DNA of 64,000 nucleotides from Bryobacterales bacterium KBS 96 (GTDB lineage: Bacteria > Acidobacteriota > Terriglobia > Bryobacterales > Bryobacteraceae). The position numbers and the translations under genes are program-made. The notes below the pieces were generated by a model. That model did not search any database. It saw only the letters and a list, made by a program, of their open reading frames with translations, and was not told the origin of the DNA. The stretch spans positions 5,137,357-5,201,356 of the forward strand of contig KB906767.1 of NCBI GenBank assembly GCA_000381625.1. Reading direction: 5' to 3'. Positions 52,977-62,357 of this stretch are shown piece by piece (position 1 is the first letter of the stretch; each line of letters opens with the position of its first letter).

Positions 52977-54944
52977 TTACCGCTGCAACGCCGCAATAAT
53001 CGCATCCGGGTCGTACACACACCCGCCCCATATCCCGCCGCTTGCATGAATGAGCGCCGCCCAGAGTCGTGTATCTTCAGGCAGCAACGGATCGGGAGCC
53101 AGATCGGTGCGAGCGGCGCGCGCCGCCAACCGTTGCGCGCCTTCCGCCGCGTCGAAAGTTTCATTGGCTTCGCCCACGAAATCGACGGAGCCTTCGAGCT
53201 TGTTACGGTTGATCGCTATCTCGATCAAATCGCCTTCGTGCAGTTTGCCGATCGGACCGCCGGCGAGCGCTTCCGGTGAAACATGACCGATACAAGCGCC
53301 CGTGGATACGCCGCTGAAGCGGGCGTCCGTGATCACGGCGACGTGCTTACCGAAAGGTAGATGCTTGAGCGCGGACGTGATCTGGTAAATCTCTTCCATG
53401 CCGGCGCCCATCGGCCCGCGGCAAATCAGCACCAGGATGTCGCCCTCATTGATCTGTTTGTCCTTGATCGCGTTCATCGCGGTGGCTTCGGTAAGGTAGA
53501 CGCGAGCGCGGCCTCGCATCCGGTAAACGCCATCCGTATCGATCACTGCCGGGTCAATCGATGTGCTCTTGATGACCGAGCCCTCGGGAGCGAGATTACC
53601 GTGCGGAAAGCAGATAGTCGAGGTCAATCCACGTGAGCGGGCGGCATCCGGATTCATAATGACGTCGTCGGGATCGATGCCGTCCCGATCGCGTAATTGC
53701 TGCTTCAATCGTTGGCGTCGCTCGCTCTGTTCCCACCAGTCGAGCATCGTGTCCAGAGTGTCGCCGGAGACCGTGCGCGCTTTCGTATCGAGCAGGCCGG
53801 CTGACCGGAGGTGCAGCATCACTTCGGGAACGCCGCCCGCTAGAAATACCTGCACTGTTGCGAACCCGCTCGGTCCGTTCGGTAGGCAATCGACAAGCCT
53901 GGGCACTTGCTTGTTGAAGCGCTCCCAATCGCGCGCGGTAGGCCGCTTCAGGCCGGCATGAAACGCGATGGCCGGCACGTGCAACAGCAGGTTCGTCGAT
54001 CCGCCGAAGGCCGCATGCGCGATCATCGCGTTATGCAAGGCGGCATCGGTAAGAATGTCCCGTGTGGCAAGTCCTTGCGCGGCTAGCCGCATGATGGTGC
54101 GGCTCGATCGTTTTGCCGTATCCCGCCAGATGGCCGAACCCGACGGAGCGAGAGCCGCATGGGGAAGCGATAAACCCAAGGCCTCGGCGACCACTTGCGA
54201 TGTCGCCGCCGTTCCTAGGAACTGGCAGCCGCCGCCCGGCGATGCGCACGCCCGGCAGCCGACCTCCTGCGCATATTCAAGTGAAATGTGGCCGTGAGCG
54301 AAACGCGCTCCAATGGTCTGCACCTTGCCCGCGTCCTCGCCGTTTTCAGGCAGCAGCGTGACCCCGCCCGGAATCAGCACTGTCGGAAGATCTCGCGTGC
54401 CCGCCAAAGCCATCATCATCGCGGGGAGGCCTTTGTCGCAGGTCGCAATCCCGAGGACGCCGCGCCGCGTCGGCAACGAACGAATCAGGCGCCGCAGCAC
54501 GATGGATGCGTCGTTACGGTAGGGCAGGGAATCGAACATCCCCGGCGTGCCCTGGGTGCGCCCATCACAAGGGTCCGTGCAGGCGCCCGCGAACGGCACC
54601 GCATCTAGCCGCTTCAGTTCGCGGGCCGCTTCCGCGACGAGCAGCCCAACTTCCCAGTGCCCGGTGTGATATCCCAGCGCGATCGGTTTACCGTCGTCCG
54701 CGCGCAGGCCGCCGTGCGTACTCAATAGTAGGAATTCCGGACCGCCCAGCTTTGCCGGGTCCCAACCCATGCCTGCATCTTGCGTGAGCCCGAATAGATT
54801 GCCCGATGGCGATTGCAGCAGCATCTCCGGGGAGATGGGCAGGAGCCCGGAAGGACCGGCGGCGTGTGTCGGCGTTTCGTAAATGGCTTGATCGCCGGAA
54901 TCGAGTACTTGTTCAAGCGGTATTTCTGGCATGACCGCATCCAT
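52977..54944 (-). CDS. IlvD/Edd-family dehydratase, YjhG/YagF (D-xylonate dehydratase) type
   Basis: 655 residues, the length of E. coli YjhG. Cluster-binding Cys in [36 protein letters not shown] and [37 protein letters not shown] and ATGGVYKPTG-like region follow; [14 protein letters not shown]-type motif appears as [14 protein letters not shown]. Converts aldonates such as D-xylonate to 2-keto-3-deoxy acids; the substrate is inferred from family. Fits the glycerate kinase and MFS sugar-acid carrier. Confidence 0.88.
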   Translation of the reverse strand: MDAVMPEIPLEQVLDSGDQAIYETPTHAAGPSGLLPISPEMLLQSPSGNLFGLTQDAGMGWDPAKLGGPEFLLLSTHGGLRADDGKPIALGYHTGHWEVGLLVAEAARELKRLDAVPFAGACTDPCDGRTQGTPGMFDSLPYRNDASIVLRRLIRSLPTRRGVLGIATCDKGLPAMMMALAGTRDLPTVLIPGGVTLLPENGEDAGKVQTIGARFAHGHISLEYAQEVGCRACASPGGGCQFLGTAATSQVVAEALGLSLPHAALAPSGSAIWRDTAKRSSRTIMRLAAQGLATRDILTDAALHNAMIAHAAFGGSTNLLLHVPAIAFHAGLKRPTARDWERFNKQVPRLVDCLPNGPSGFATVQVFLAGGVPEVMLHLRSAGLLDTKARTVSGDTLDTMLDWWEQSERRQRLKQQLRDRDGIDPDDVIMNPDAARSRGLTSTICFPHGNLAPEGSVIKSTSIDPAVIDTDGVYRMRGRARVYLTEATAMNAIKDKQINEGDILVLICRGPMGAGMEEIYQITSALKHLPFGKHVAVITDARFSGVSTGACIGHVSPEALAGGPIGKLHEGDLIEIAINRNKLEGSVDFVGEANETFDAAEGAQRLAARAARTDLAPDPLLPEDTRLWAALIHASGGIWGGCVYDPDAIIAALQR

Positions 54945-55031
54945 TGTAGTGGGACGCTTTACTGCCTTTTGCGTCGCGGTCGCTCGTGACTCTCTTCTCT
55001 GTCCGTTGTAGGGTCATGCCTCGACTGCCCT

Positions 55032-56276
55032 CTAGTCGGCGACCACTTTCACGGTCATTCCGTTAGCAAGGGCCACATCCGATGGCAACGCGACGCGATC
55101 CCCCGGTTGCAAGCCGGACTTAATCTCGATATTCGTCACGTTGCTGACTCCCGTCGTGACGCCTTGCCACTGTAAACGGTCCCCGTGGACCAGTTTGAAA
55201 ACTCCGGAACCCTCTGGAGTGGATTGCAGCGCTTGCTTCGGTATGCTGACCGCGTTTTTCACAACGCTCGAAACAATTACTACATCGACATTCGTTCCCG
55301 GCAGGAGTTCGTGCCGGGGATTGTCGATAATGCAGGTCACCACGCCCACTTGACGCGTTTGCAACGCGACGATCTCGGTCGGCATCTGTGTCACCACGCC
55401 GGACCACTTACGGCCGGGACGCGCCTGCCATGTGATCTCGACGGGTAAATTCAGAGCCACGCGGCCAAGTTCGGGCTCATCCACGTAGACTCTCACGCGC
55501 ACTTTATCCAGATCGCCGATCATGGCGACCAGGTCGCCGAGATTAAGGTAAGCGCCGAGTTTCAAATCGGTCTGCGACGCCGTATCCGTAGACGAACCGA
55601 ATTGGTAGACCGTACCGGCCATCGGCGCCGTGATTGTCGTCAAATCCAAGCGGTGCCGCGCCAACTCCAGCGCGGCGCGCGCGTCGTTCAGCTTCGCCTC
55701 GCTGACGCTGCGGTCTTCCGCGCTTACGAATGCCTTGCGCTGGCTCTGCACGGCATCGACCTTCAGGCGGGCGCGCTGAACCGAGTCCTGCGCCGATAAA
55801 ACTTCCTGCTGCGTGGCCGCCTTCTGCTGATAGAGTCTTTGAGTGGATGCGAGACTCCGCTCCGCTTCCTGCAGCGCAAGCTGCGCGTTGCGCAAATCGC
55901 TCTCCGATTGCGATAGCTCCGCCGCTTTCCCGCCCTGTTCTACAATCGTGACGTTTGCTTTGGCTTGTTGAACCTGAGCCAGCGCCGAATCGTAGGCGGC
56001 GCGCTCGGTCGAGTTATCGAGCACAACCAATGTCTGACCCGCCTTCACATCCTGGCCGCGCTCTATCGCAATCTTTTCCACCACGCCCGCGATTTGAGCG
56101 CGCGCGGCGGCAAATTGCAGCGGTTCTACTTTGCCGTTCGTCGGTATTGTGCTGGCGATGGTCTCCCGGTTGACCTCGGTGAAGTGCACGGTGGGTATCG
56201 ATTCCTTGCGGTCCACCAGCCACCAAAGCAAAAGCAGGAGGACGACAACCAACAGAACTAGCCAGAGTTTTTTCAT
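55032..56276 (-). CDS. HlyD/RND-type efflux periplasmic adaptor
   Basis: 414 residues. N-terminal anchor (LWLVLLVVVLLLLLWWLVDR), lipoyl half-motifs (VEKIAIERGQDVKAGQTLVVLDN and ITAPMAGTVYQFG), a long coiled-coil hairpin from about 85 to 205, then beta-barrel and membrane-proximal domains. MacA/AcrA-like. No cognate ABC or RND pump gene is in the window, so the partner must be elsewhere. Confidence 0.9.
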   Translation of the reverse strand: MKKLWLVLLVVVLLLLLWWLVDRKESIPTVHFTEVNRETIASTIPTNGKVEPLQFAAARAQIAGVVEKIAIERGQDVKAGQTLVVLDNSTERAAYDSALAQVQQAKANVTIVEQGGKAAELSQSESDLRNAQLALQEAERSLASTQRLYQQKAATQQEVLSAQDSVQRARLKVDAVQSQRKAFVSAEDRSVSEAKLNDARAALELARHRLDLTTITAPMAGTVYQFGSSTDTASQTDLKLGAYLNLGDLVAMIGDLDKVRVRVYVDEPELGRVALNLPVEITWQARPGRKWSGVVTQMPTEIVALQTRQVGVVTCIIDNPRHELLPGTNVDVVIVSSVVKNAVSIPKQALQSTPEGSGVFKLVHGDRLQWQGVTTGVSNVTNIEIKSGLQPGDRVALPSDVALANGMTVKVVAD

Positions 56277-56457
56277 CAGAAATTCGCCGGAACGAAGCCA
56301 CTGACCGCTCTGTTCCTGTTACGGGTGTTTCGACTCGGGCGATTGTCAATCATTTCGGAAATCCGTCGGGGAAAGCTCCTCAAACTTTTCTAGTTTGACA
56401 GATTCAGGCGCTGAACGAACATTTGGCTCGGGAATGTTTCGGCTACACTAAGGTCGT

Positions 56458-56811
56458 ATGCTCTTCCGCATCCATCGAATGAAGGAGACAGCGCGTGAAG
56501 CGTTCCGCTGGGCGGCCCATACGAGTGGACTCGCCATTGCCAAGCCGAGGGATTACGAGGCGGCGGGCGACGTGGAAGCGGCGAGCGCCTACGACGCCTG
56601 GACACAACTGCGCAGCGGCAATTCACCGCTATATACCGGCGACATACTCGAGGACGAGTCGGCATCTCTTCTGATTGCAAAGTATGTCGGGTTTGAACGG
56701 GCGCAGTGGTGGACGCCTGAGCCGAAATCTGCCCCTCCATCTTCTGCCCCTCCATCTGCGGATGTGGGAGCCAGTGGCATGTCTGGTAATTCCGCCGCCC
56801 CGGTCCATTAG
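56458..56811 (+). CDS. Conserved hypothetical protein of acidobacterial type
   Basis: 117 residues. N-terminal MLFRIHRMKETAREAFRWAA, central SGNSPLYTGDILEDE, then LLIAKYVGFERAQWW and a Pro/Ser-rich tail with two APPS repeats. No family recognised. It precedes the LigT-like gene by 18 bp on the same strand. Confidence 0.6.
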   Translation: MLFRIHRMKETAREAFRWAAHTSGLAIAKPRDYEAAGDVEAASAYDAWTQLRSGNSPLYTGDILEDESASLLIAKYVGFERAQWWTPEPKSAPPSSAPPSADVGASGMSGNSAAPVH

Positions 56812-56829
56812 GAAACATCCAGGAGACGG

Positions 56830-57399
56830 ATGAACTCGCACGGGCCGCTCACCCCGAACGAATTATACGCGCTGGTCTGTTATGTTCCGGATCCGCTTGG
56901 CGGCTTCCTGGATGCGCTGCGCGGCGCTATGCCGGGCCATAAGGCTTCGCCCGCGCATCTGACATTCCTGCCTCCTCGTCCGCTCGGAATCGATTCGGAG
57001 GCAGCCTCCGCCATTGTTCGCGATAAATTGCGATCGTTTGCGCCTTTCGATGTGGAATTGACGGAGGTTCAATGCTTCCCCCGCACGAACGTACTGTATC
57101 TCGGAGTGTCGGATGGCAATGCGGAAGCCCGAAAGCTGCACAACGTCCTCAACTCCGAGATGGGCCTGTCTCAGGTGGAGGAGTGCGAATACCGGCCGCA
57201 CATCACCCTTTCGGCTCAGCTCGATAATTCGGAAATTGAGAAAATCCGGCGGCTGGCAGCGTCGGCTTGGAGCAGTTGGGTTCTCCCGCGGCGGTTCACC
57301 GTCCGGAGCGTCGCATTCGTGCGCCGGTCGAGCAGCGGCGTCTGGGAGCGCCTGTGGACCGAACCGCTCATGGTCGCACGCGCTCACCCCCAACAATGA
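56830..57399 (+). CDS. 2'-5' RNA ligase / cyclic phosphodiesterase-like (LigT superfamily) protein
   Basis: 189 residues. Two H-x-T/S motifs: HLTFLPP (about residue 43) and HITLSAQL (about 125), the catalytic pair of the 2H phosphoesterase superfamily. ATG 56830 has an AGGAGACGG ribosome binding site. RNA or cyclic nucleotide substrate unknown. Confidence 0.85.
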   Translation: MNSHGPLTPNELYALVCYVPDPLGGFLDALRGAMPGHKASPAHLTFLPPRPLGIDSEAASAIVRDKLRSFAPFDVELTEVQCFPRTNVLYLGVSDGNAEARKLHNVLNSEMGLSQVEECEYRPHITLSAQLDNSEIEKIRRLAASAWSSWVLPRRFTVRSVAFVRRSSSGVWERLWTEPLMVARAHPQQ

Positions 57400-57402
57400 A
57401 AC

Positions 57403-57851
57403 GGCAATAAGCCTGCACCGAACCGCGGCCGTGAGCGAGCGGACATGGCCCGGCGGGCCGCGGAATCGGATGAAGAGGCCGTTCGACCCGCGCGCTCACG
57501 TGCGGCGGCTCTGTTTCCGGGTAACGTCGACACGGAGCCGCCTTGCGTCAGCAAGCGGGTTTTCCGGAGGCCGTGTAACGCCCGGTCACCGGCGCCGACC
57601 GCGACTGTCAAGGAGCGGACGTTTTTACCGGCGTCTTTAACGGGAGTCCCCATGGCCTGGCGGGCCGCGGAATCGGATGAAGAGGCCTTTCGACTGGCGC
57701 ACTCACGTGCGGCGGCTCTGTTTCCGGATAACGTCGACACGGAGCCGCCTTGCGTCAGCAAGCGGGTTTTCCGGAGGCCGTGTAACGCCCGGTCACCTGC
57801 ACCGAACCGCGACTGTCAAGGAGCGGACGTCATTACCGGCATCTTCAACGG
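57403..57851 (+). repeat. Tandem 207-bp repeat made of the dispersed element
   Basis: Two near-identical units: 57445-57590 and 57652-57797 match with a constant 207-bp offset and no gaps, each starting at ATGGCC(C/T)GGCGGGCCGCGG. Each carries a hairpin CCGC-C-TTGC/GCAAGCGG followed by GTTTTCC (57538-57563 and 57745-57770), a terminator-like element. The flanking motif TGCACCGAACCGCG lies at 57414 and 57798, and a related one at about 57591. Because 207 is divisible by 3, an open frame runs through both copies, but it shows no gene character. Confidence 0.8.
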
Positions 57852-58041
57852 AGCCCCTGACCGCCATGGAGGGGCCGCTGGTGGCCATGGGCACTACGTG
57901 CAGCGTTTCGTAAATACAGTAGCGTATCGAAACGCCACTCAAAACCGCTTGCTTCCGCACGCGGCTTAGCTCCGAACCACAGGGAGTGGCCCTCCCGCCC
58001 ACCCGTCTTCGCAATTTACGAACAGCCGTACTAACGAAACC
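57852..58041. other. Intergenic remainder after the repeats
   Basis: No gene or clear signal seen. Lies between the repeat block and the convergent end of the hypothetical gene at 58042. Confidence 0.3.
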
Positions 58042-58524
58042 TCAGTCGAACAGCTCGATCTGCCGGTCGGCGGGTTTGGCCGGCTTTAAAGCGGCCGCTG
58101 GCGCGCCGACAACTCCCCGCAGCTCGGTTTTCCGAAGCGCCTCTCTCGGTACGAACACCTTCTGCCGGGAGGCGGAAGGCTTGGGCGGAACCAGGAGATA
58201 GCCTTGCGCCGGCCATTCCAGCAGATTATGAGACAGAATTCCGTCAAGTTGGTCGCCATCGAGAAAAGTAAACCGGGTCCATAAGCCTGGAACCCGGGGC
58301 CGCCGTTCGAAGAGTTTATGGCCCTGAAACAGATCGGCTGAGGCAAACTCGCTGACAAAGCACAATGCCTTTGCTTCGCTATAGGGCACGGCGTGAATGG
58401 TCCCACTCACGGTGATCAGTTCGATACGGTCCGCAAGCAGATAGGCAGCCGGATTCACGATCCCCTCCAGCGGCTGGCGGTCAAACCGGTAAAGGACAAC
58501 TCGTTTGGCAGTGCTGGAAACCAA
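58042..58524 (-). CDS. Conserved hypothetical protein
   Basis: 160 residues. Two similar halves suggest a small beta-rich duplicated domain: VVLYRFDRQPLEGIVNP with AYLLADRIELITVSGTIHAVPYSEAKALCFV, and GLWTRFTFLDGDQLDGILSHN with the tail up to KVFVPREALRKTEL. This resembles PilZ- or Sm-like folds but no signature is definite. Divergent from xerD. Family not recognised. Confidence 0.6.
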   Translation of the reverse strand: MVSSTAKRVVLYRFDRQPLEGIVNPAAYLLADRIELITVSGTIHAVPYSEAKALCFVSEFASADLFQGHKLFERRPRVPGLWTRFTFLDGDQLDGILSHNLLEWPAQGYLLVPPKPSASRQKVFVPREALRKTELRGVVGAPAAALKPAKPADRQIELFD

Positions 58525-58586
58525 GTGGGGGGCCGCTTAGATCTTTTGTTTCAAACAATTTCGCGGATATTGTATCATCGTCAGGA

Positions 58587-59531
58587 ATGGATGATATGAC
58601 GCCGTTTGAAATTAGAATGAAGTCATATCTGCACTTTTGCATGGTGGAAAAGGGTTTATCCGCCAATAGTTTAGCCTCGTATCGCCTTGATTTGGAACGG
58701 CTTGCGAAGTTTACCCGCGGCGCGGAGCCATCGTCGGTGACGCTCGAAATCCTGCGTAGCCATCTTGACGCGCTCCGGGGCGAAAAAATGTCGAATAGGT
58801 CGATTGCCCGGCACATCGCGACCATTCGCGGCTTTTTCCAATTCCTCAACGACGAGGGCTGCATGATGGCGAATCCCGCCGAACTCCTCGCCGCGCCGAA
58901 AGTCGGCGCCAGCCTGCCCAAGTATCTCAGTGAACAACGGGTGGACCGCCTGCTGACAGCGCCGAAACCGGATTCTTCCACCGGTGTGCGCGATCGCGCC
59001 ATGCTGGACCTCCTGTATGCAACCGGAGTCAGAGTATCCGAGTTAATCTCGTTACGCATGGCCGACCTCGATTCTGCGGCGGGAACGCTGCGCGTCACGG
59101 GCAAAGGCGCCAAACAGCGAATCGTGCCCGTTGGCCGGCAGGCCCTGCGCTCCGTTGACGATTACGTGAACGGAGAACGCCCCGCATTGCTGAAGGGCCG
59201 ACCCAGCCCGTATCTTTTTGTGACTGCGCGCGGGAACTGCATGACTCGCCAGGGATTCTGGAAACTTCTTCGAGTGCATGGCAAATCGGCTGGCATTTTT
59301 CAGAACCTCAGCCCGCATGTGCTGCGGCACACGTTTGCTACGCACCTCTTGGAAGGAGGCGCCGATTTGCGCAGTCTACAGACCATGCTCGGACATAGCG
59401 ATATCGGGACAACTCAGATTTATACGCACGTCCTGAAGTCGCGGCTGGAACAGACGGTAACGCAGCACCATCCGCGGGCTTCCCGCGGCAGACAGTCGTT
59501 AAGCGGGCAAAAAGCGACGGAACAAGGATAG
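58587..59531 (+). CDS. xerD: Site-specific tyrosine recombinase XerD
   Basis: 314 residues. Catalytic residues Arg149, Lys173, His244, Arg247, His270 and Tyr279, close to or identical with E. coli XerD numbering (R148, K172, H244, R247, H270, Y279). N-terminal SAM-like core-binding domain GLSANSLASYRLDLERLAKF. It resolves chromosome dimers with XerC at dif. ATG 58587 or ATG 58596 (AGGA at better spacing) are possible starts. Confidence 0.93.
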   Translation: MDDMTPFEIRMKSYLHFCMVEKGLSANSLASYRLDLERLAKFTRGAEPSSVTLEILRSHLDALRGEKMSNRSIARHIATIRGFFQFLNDEGCMMANPAELLAAPKVGASLPKYLSEQRVDRLLTAPKPDSSTGVRDRAMLDLLYATGVRVSELISLRMADLDSAAGTLRVTGKGAKQRIVPVGRQALRSVDDYVNGERPALLKGRPSPYLFVTARGNCMTRQGFWKLLRVHGKSAGIFQNLSPHVLRHTFATHLLEGGADLRSLQTMLGHSDIGTTQIYTHVLKSRLEQTVTQHHPRASRGRQSLSGQKATEQG

Positions 59532-59539
59532 AAAAGCCT

Positions 59540-60856
59540 ATGAGCGACTACATGTTCATGCTCGACAGCCATTTGACTTCGGAGCAGAGTACGGTGCTCG
59601 CGCTTGTGCGCGACGCGGCCGCGAAGGCGAATTTGAACCTTTTTTTGACAGGCGGAGCGATGCGGGATATGCTCGGCGGCTTCCCCATCCGCGATCTCGA
59701 TTTCACGGTGGAAGGAAACGCCATTAAGTTTGCCAAAACACTGGGGGCCGCCGGCGCCGAAATCGTTTCACTGGACGAGAACAGGAAATGCGTGGAATTG
59801 CTTTTCTCGGGGCAAGTCACCGTGGAAATTTCCATGGCGCGCCAGGAACGCTATACAAAACCCGGAGTGAGTCCCAGCGTCCATCCGGCCACCATTCACG
59901 AGGATCTGCGTGGGCGCGACTTTACCGTGAATGCCATCGGCCTTTCGCTCAGTAAGGCCTCCTTCGGATTGTTGCTCGACCCCACGAATGGTCTTGCCGA
60001 CCTCGAACGAAAAGAATTGCAGGCAGTCGGCAATTACACGTTGTACGACGACCCCGCTCGGATTCTGCGATTGATCCGTTTGAGTGTCCGCTTGGGCTTT
60101 CAAATCGCGGAGCGCACCATGACGCAGTATCGCAACGTGCAAGAAGCCGGGCTCGCCGCGAAGATCGGGCCTGCAACTCTTGAGAAAGAGCTGCGGCAGA
60201 TCGCGTACGAACCGCTGGCCTGCGAGGTCCTGCAGTCGCTGGAGCGCGAAAAGCTATTGAGTCTGTTTTCACCGGCGCTGTCCGGATCGAAATTCAATCC
60301 GACTGGATTTCAGAAACTGCATAAGGCCAAGCAGTTCCTGCCGTTTGGTATCGATCTGCGTATCGACCACTATGCGCTGTTTTTGAACGTGCTGTTTGAG
60401 AAACTCACGCCCAAGGAGCGGGCCGAGTTAGTCAAGAGGGTCGGTTTGCGGAAAAAAGAGGTCGATGCCGCCGCAAAGCTGGAACTGAACGCAAAGAAAC
60501 TGGAGAAACAACTCACAGCGTCGAAACTGCAGCGGCCCTCGGCTTTATACGCGGTGTTGTCGAAAGCCCCGGGCGAAATCCTTCTGTTCCTACTCATGCG
60601 ATCCACGCAGCGCTTGGTGCTGGACCGGATCAAAAACTACCTGCAAAAATACTTGCCGGCGGCCCAGGAGGTCACGAGCGATGCTGTCGTGGAGCATGGC
60701 GGCAAAGTGGGAACGCCTAAATTCGCGAAGGTCAGGGAAGAGTTGATCGCTGCGCGGCTGGATGCCCGGCCGAAGAAACCGGCGCCGGTTGAAGCGCCTC
60801 CGCCACCGCCCCCGCCGGCCGCAACGGGACGGCGCCAATCGAGCTGGGGCCGGTGA
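59540..60856 (+). CDS. CCA tRNA nucleotidyltransferase / poly(A) polymerase family protein
   Basis: 438 residues. LTGGAMRDMLGGFPIRDLDFTVEGN is the class II nucleotidyltransferase motif with the metal Asp pair in DLDF; GRDFTVNAIGLSL and the RRD-type DDPARILRLIRLSVRLGF follow. The C-terminus is Pro-rich. Could add CCA or act as a poly(A) polymerase; the two cannot be told apart by eye. 8 bp after xerD, so co-transcription is likely. Confidence 0.85.
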   Translation: MSDYMFMLDSHLTSEQSTVLALVRDAAAKANLNLFLTGGAMRDMLGGFPIRDLDFTVEGNAIKFAKTLGAAGAEIVSLDENRKCVELLFSGQVTVEISMARQERYTKPGVSPSVHPATIHEDLRGRDFTVNAIGLSLSKASFGLLLDPTNGLADLERKELQAVGNYTLYDDPARILRLIRLSVRLGFQIAERTMTQYRNVQEAGLAAKIGPATLEKELRQIAYEPLACEVLQSLEREKLLSLFSPALSGSKFNPTGFQKLHKAKQFLPFGIDLRIDHYALFLNVLFEKLTPKERAELVKRVGLRKKEVDAAAKLELNAKKLEKQLTASKLQRPSALYAVLSKAPGEILLFLLMRSTQRLVLDRIKNYLQKYLPAAQEVTSDAVVEHGGKVGTPKFAKVREELIAARLDARPKKPAPVEAPPPPPPPAATGRRQSSWGR

Positions 60857-61173
60857 CGGCAAGCTCAGTTTGATCCTGGTCTCTTAATCGCATAAGCCAA
60901 TGAAGCAGGCAATAAGCCTGCACCGAACTGCTCATGAGCGTTGCGCCCATCACCAACGATGAAGCGATCATTGGCTTGCACCGAACCCCGACCGTCAATA
61001 AAGATTCCGGAGAAGTGAATAGGGATTCCGACGGGAAGGGAATAAAAAAGCACGTCGGGATCGGAATGATTATTCACATGCCGGAATGGCTTTCTAAAGA
61101 AAGCTTCTTCATCCAGCAGCGACTCTGGGCAACCAGCCCACGTTCCGAATCGCGATCCATGAAATAAAAGTTG
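60857..61173. repeat. Intergenic region with repeat fragments
   Basis: GGCAATAAGCCTGCACCGAAC at 60908-60928 is identical to a stretch at 57403-57423, and TTGCACCGAACC-CCGACCGTCAA follows at about 60975. The remainder has weak frames on both strands with no recognisable protein. Confidence 0.5.
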
Positions 61174-62073
61174 ATGACAGCGAAACCTCAACAGAACACG
61201 GAGCTCGACATTCGAAAGGGTATTCGTTCGTCGGTCATTGGGGTTGTGATCAACCTCTCGCTTGCTCTCATCAAATGCTTGGCCGGAGTGATTGGGCATT
61301 CCTTTGCCCTCATCGCTGATGGAATTGAATCGTTTGGCGACGTCGTTAGTTCTTCTGTTGTCGCCTTTGGCATATGGATAGCAATCAAGCCGCCCGACCA
61401 AAATCATCCGTACGGGCACGGAAAGGCGGAGCCGATTGCGGCGATTGTTGTCAGCCTGGCCTTAGTTGGTGCGGCGATCTTAATCGCCATCGAGAGCATA
61501 TCTGAGATTCAAACTCCTCACCGTCTGCCGGAACCATATACGCTCGCGGTGCTCCTTGCCGTCGTGATCATAAAGATTCTGCTGTCGCGCTATGTGGGTT
61601 CCGTAGGCGAACACATAGAAGATACAGCGTGAGAGCCGACGCTTGGCATCATCTCAGCGACGCGATTACTTCGGCTTTCGCTTTCGTCGGTATCACGGTT
61701 GCGCTATTCACAAAAGATGCTGCAGCGGACAATTTGCCGGCCCTTTGCGCTTCGCCCATCATTCTGTTCAACGGCTTGCGCCAGATCAAGGCCCTTTACG
61801 CGAATTACTCGACACCTCTCCACCAGAAGCAATGGCCCTCGATGTGCGGCGAATCGCGGGACAAGTGGCAAATGTTGCCGGCCTGGACAAATGCTAGATC
61901 CGCAAGGTTGGCTTTCGATATTACGTGGATCTCCCTGTCCTGGTGGATGGCAGGCTCTCTGTCACCTCTGGCCACCAGATCGCACATCAAGTCAAGATTC
62001 GATCTTAGTCGCCGATCCGCGGATTGCCGAGGTTCTCGTGCATATTGAACCGACACTGGAAACTCGTAATTAG
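61174..62073 (+). pseudogene. Decayed cation diffusion facilitator (FieF/ZitB-like) transporter gene
   Basis: Reading the frames together gives a full-length CDF: helix 1 SVIGVVINLSLALIKCLAG, HSFALIADGIESFGD, HPYGHGKAEP, then ADAWHHLSDAITSAFAFVGI, LRELLDTSPPEAM, RKVGFRYYVDLPVLVDGRLS and ADPRIAEVLVHIEP. It is broken by three single-base deletions, near 61629, 61792-61794 (CCCC to CCC) and 61996 (GG to G), plus an in-frame TAG at 61895-61897. Functional CDF proteins export Zn or Fe; this one cannot. Confidence 0.88.
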
Positions 62074-62357
62074 GCGAGACACGAGACATCGCAAACCGAG
62101 TAGTCCCGCGCCGGTCTGCTGCTGTCTTCAACACGTAGAGCCGCATCCATCCATGGGATGACAAGCTGTTTTCATCGTGTAGCACGTCACCCTGAAATTA
62201 GGGGGCGTGCTGAACAGATTTTTCAAATACTCGAAATGGATAGCGCTGCTGAGATGTCTGTTCTTCGTCACCTCCGTTCTGGACAATGCTCGGACTGTCC
62301 GGAGATACTGAATCAGAAACAATGTTGCATCCACATCGATTCAGTTTGGCAGTCATC
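62074..62357. other. Intergenic stretch, no gene seen
   Basis: Between the pseudogene end and the convergent cytochrome gene. Short frames only; none has a ribosome binding site or family resemblance. Confidence 0.35.

Noticed and set aside
57403-57851. CRISPR-like array
   Set aside because: Units are 207 bp, only two copies, no short repeats with unique spacers and no cas genes.
57445-57969. Long plus-strand open frame across the tandem repeats
   Set aside because: It exists only because a 207-bp unit is duplicated in frame; no ribosome binding site, no family, and parts of it recur in non-coding copies elsewhere.
60865-61419. Minus-strand open frame antisense to the CDF pseudogene start
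   Set aside because: Covers repeat fragments and the antisense of a transporter gene; no domain resemblance.
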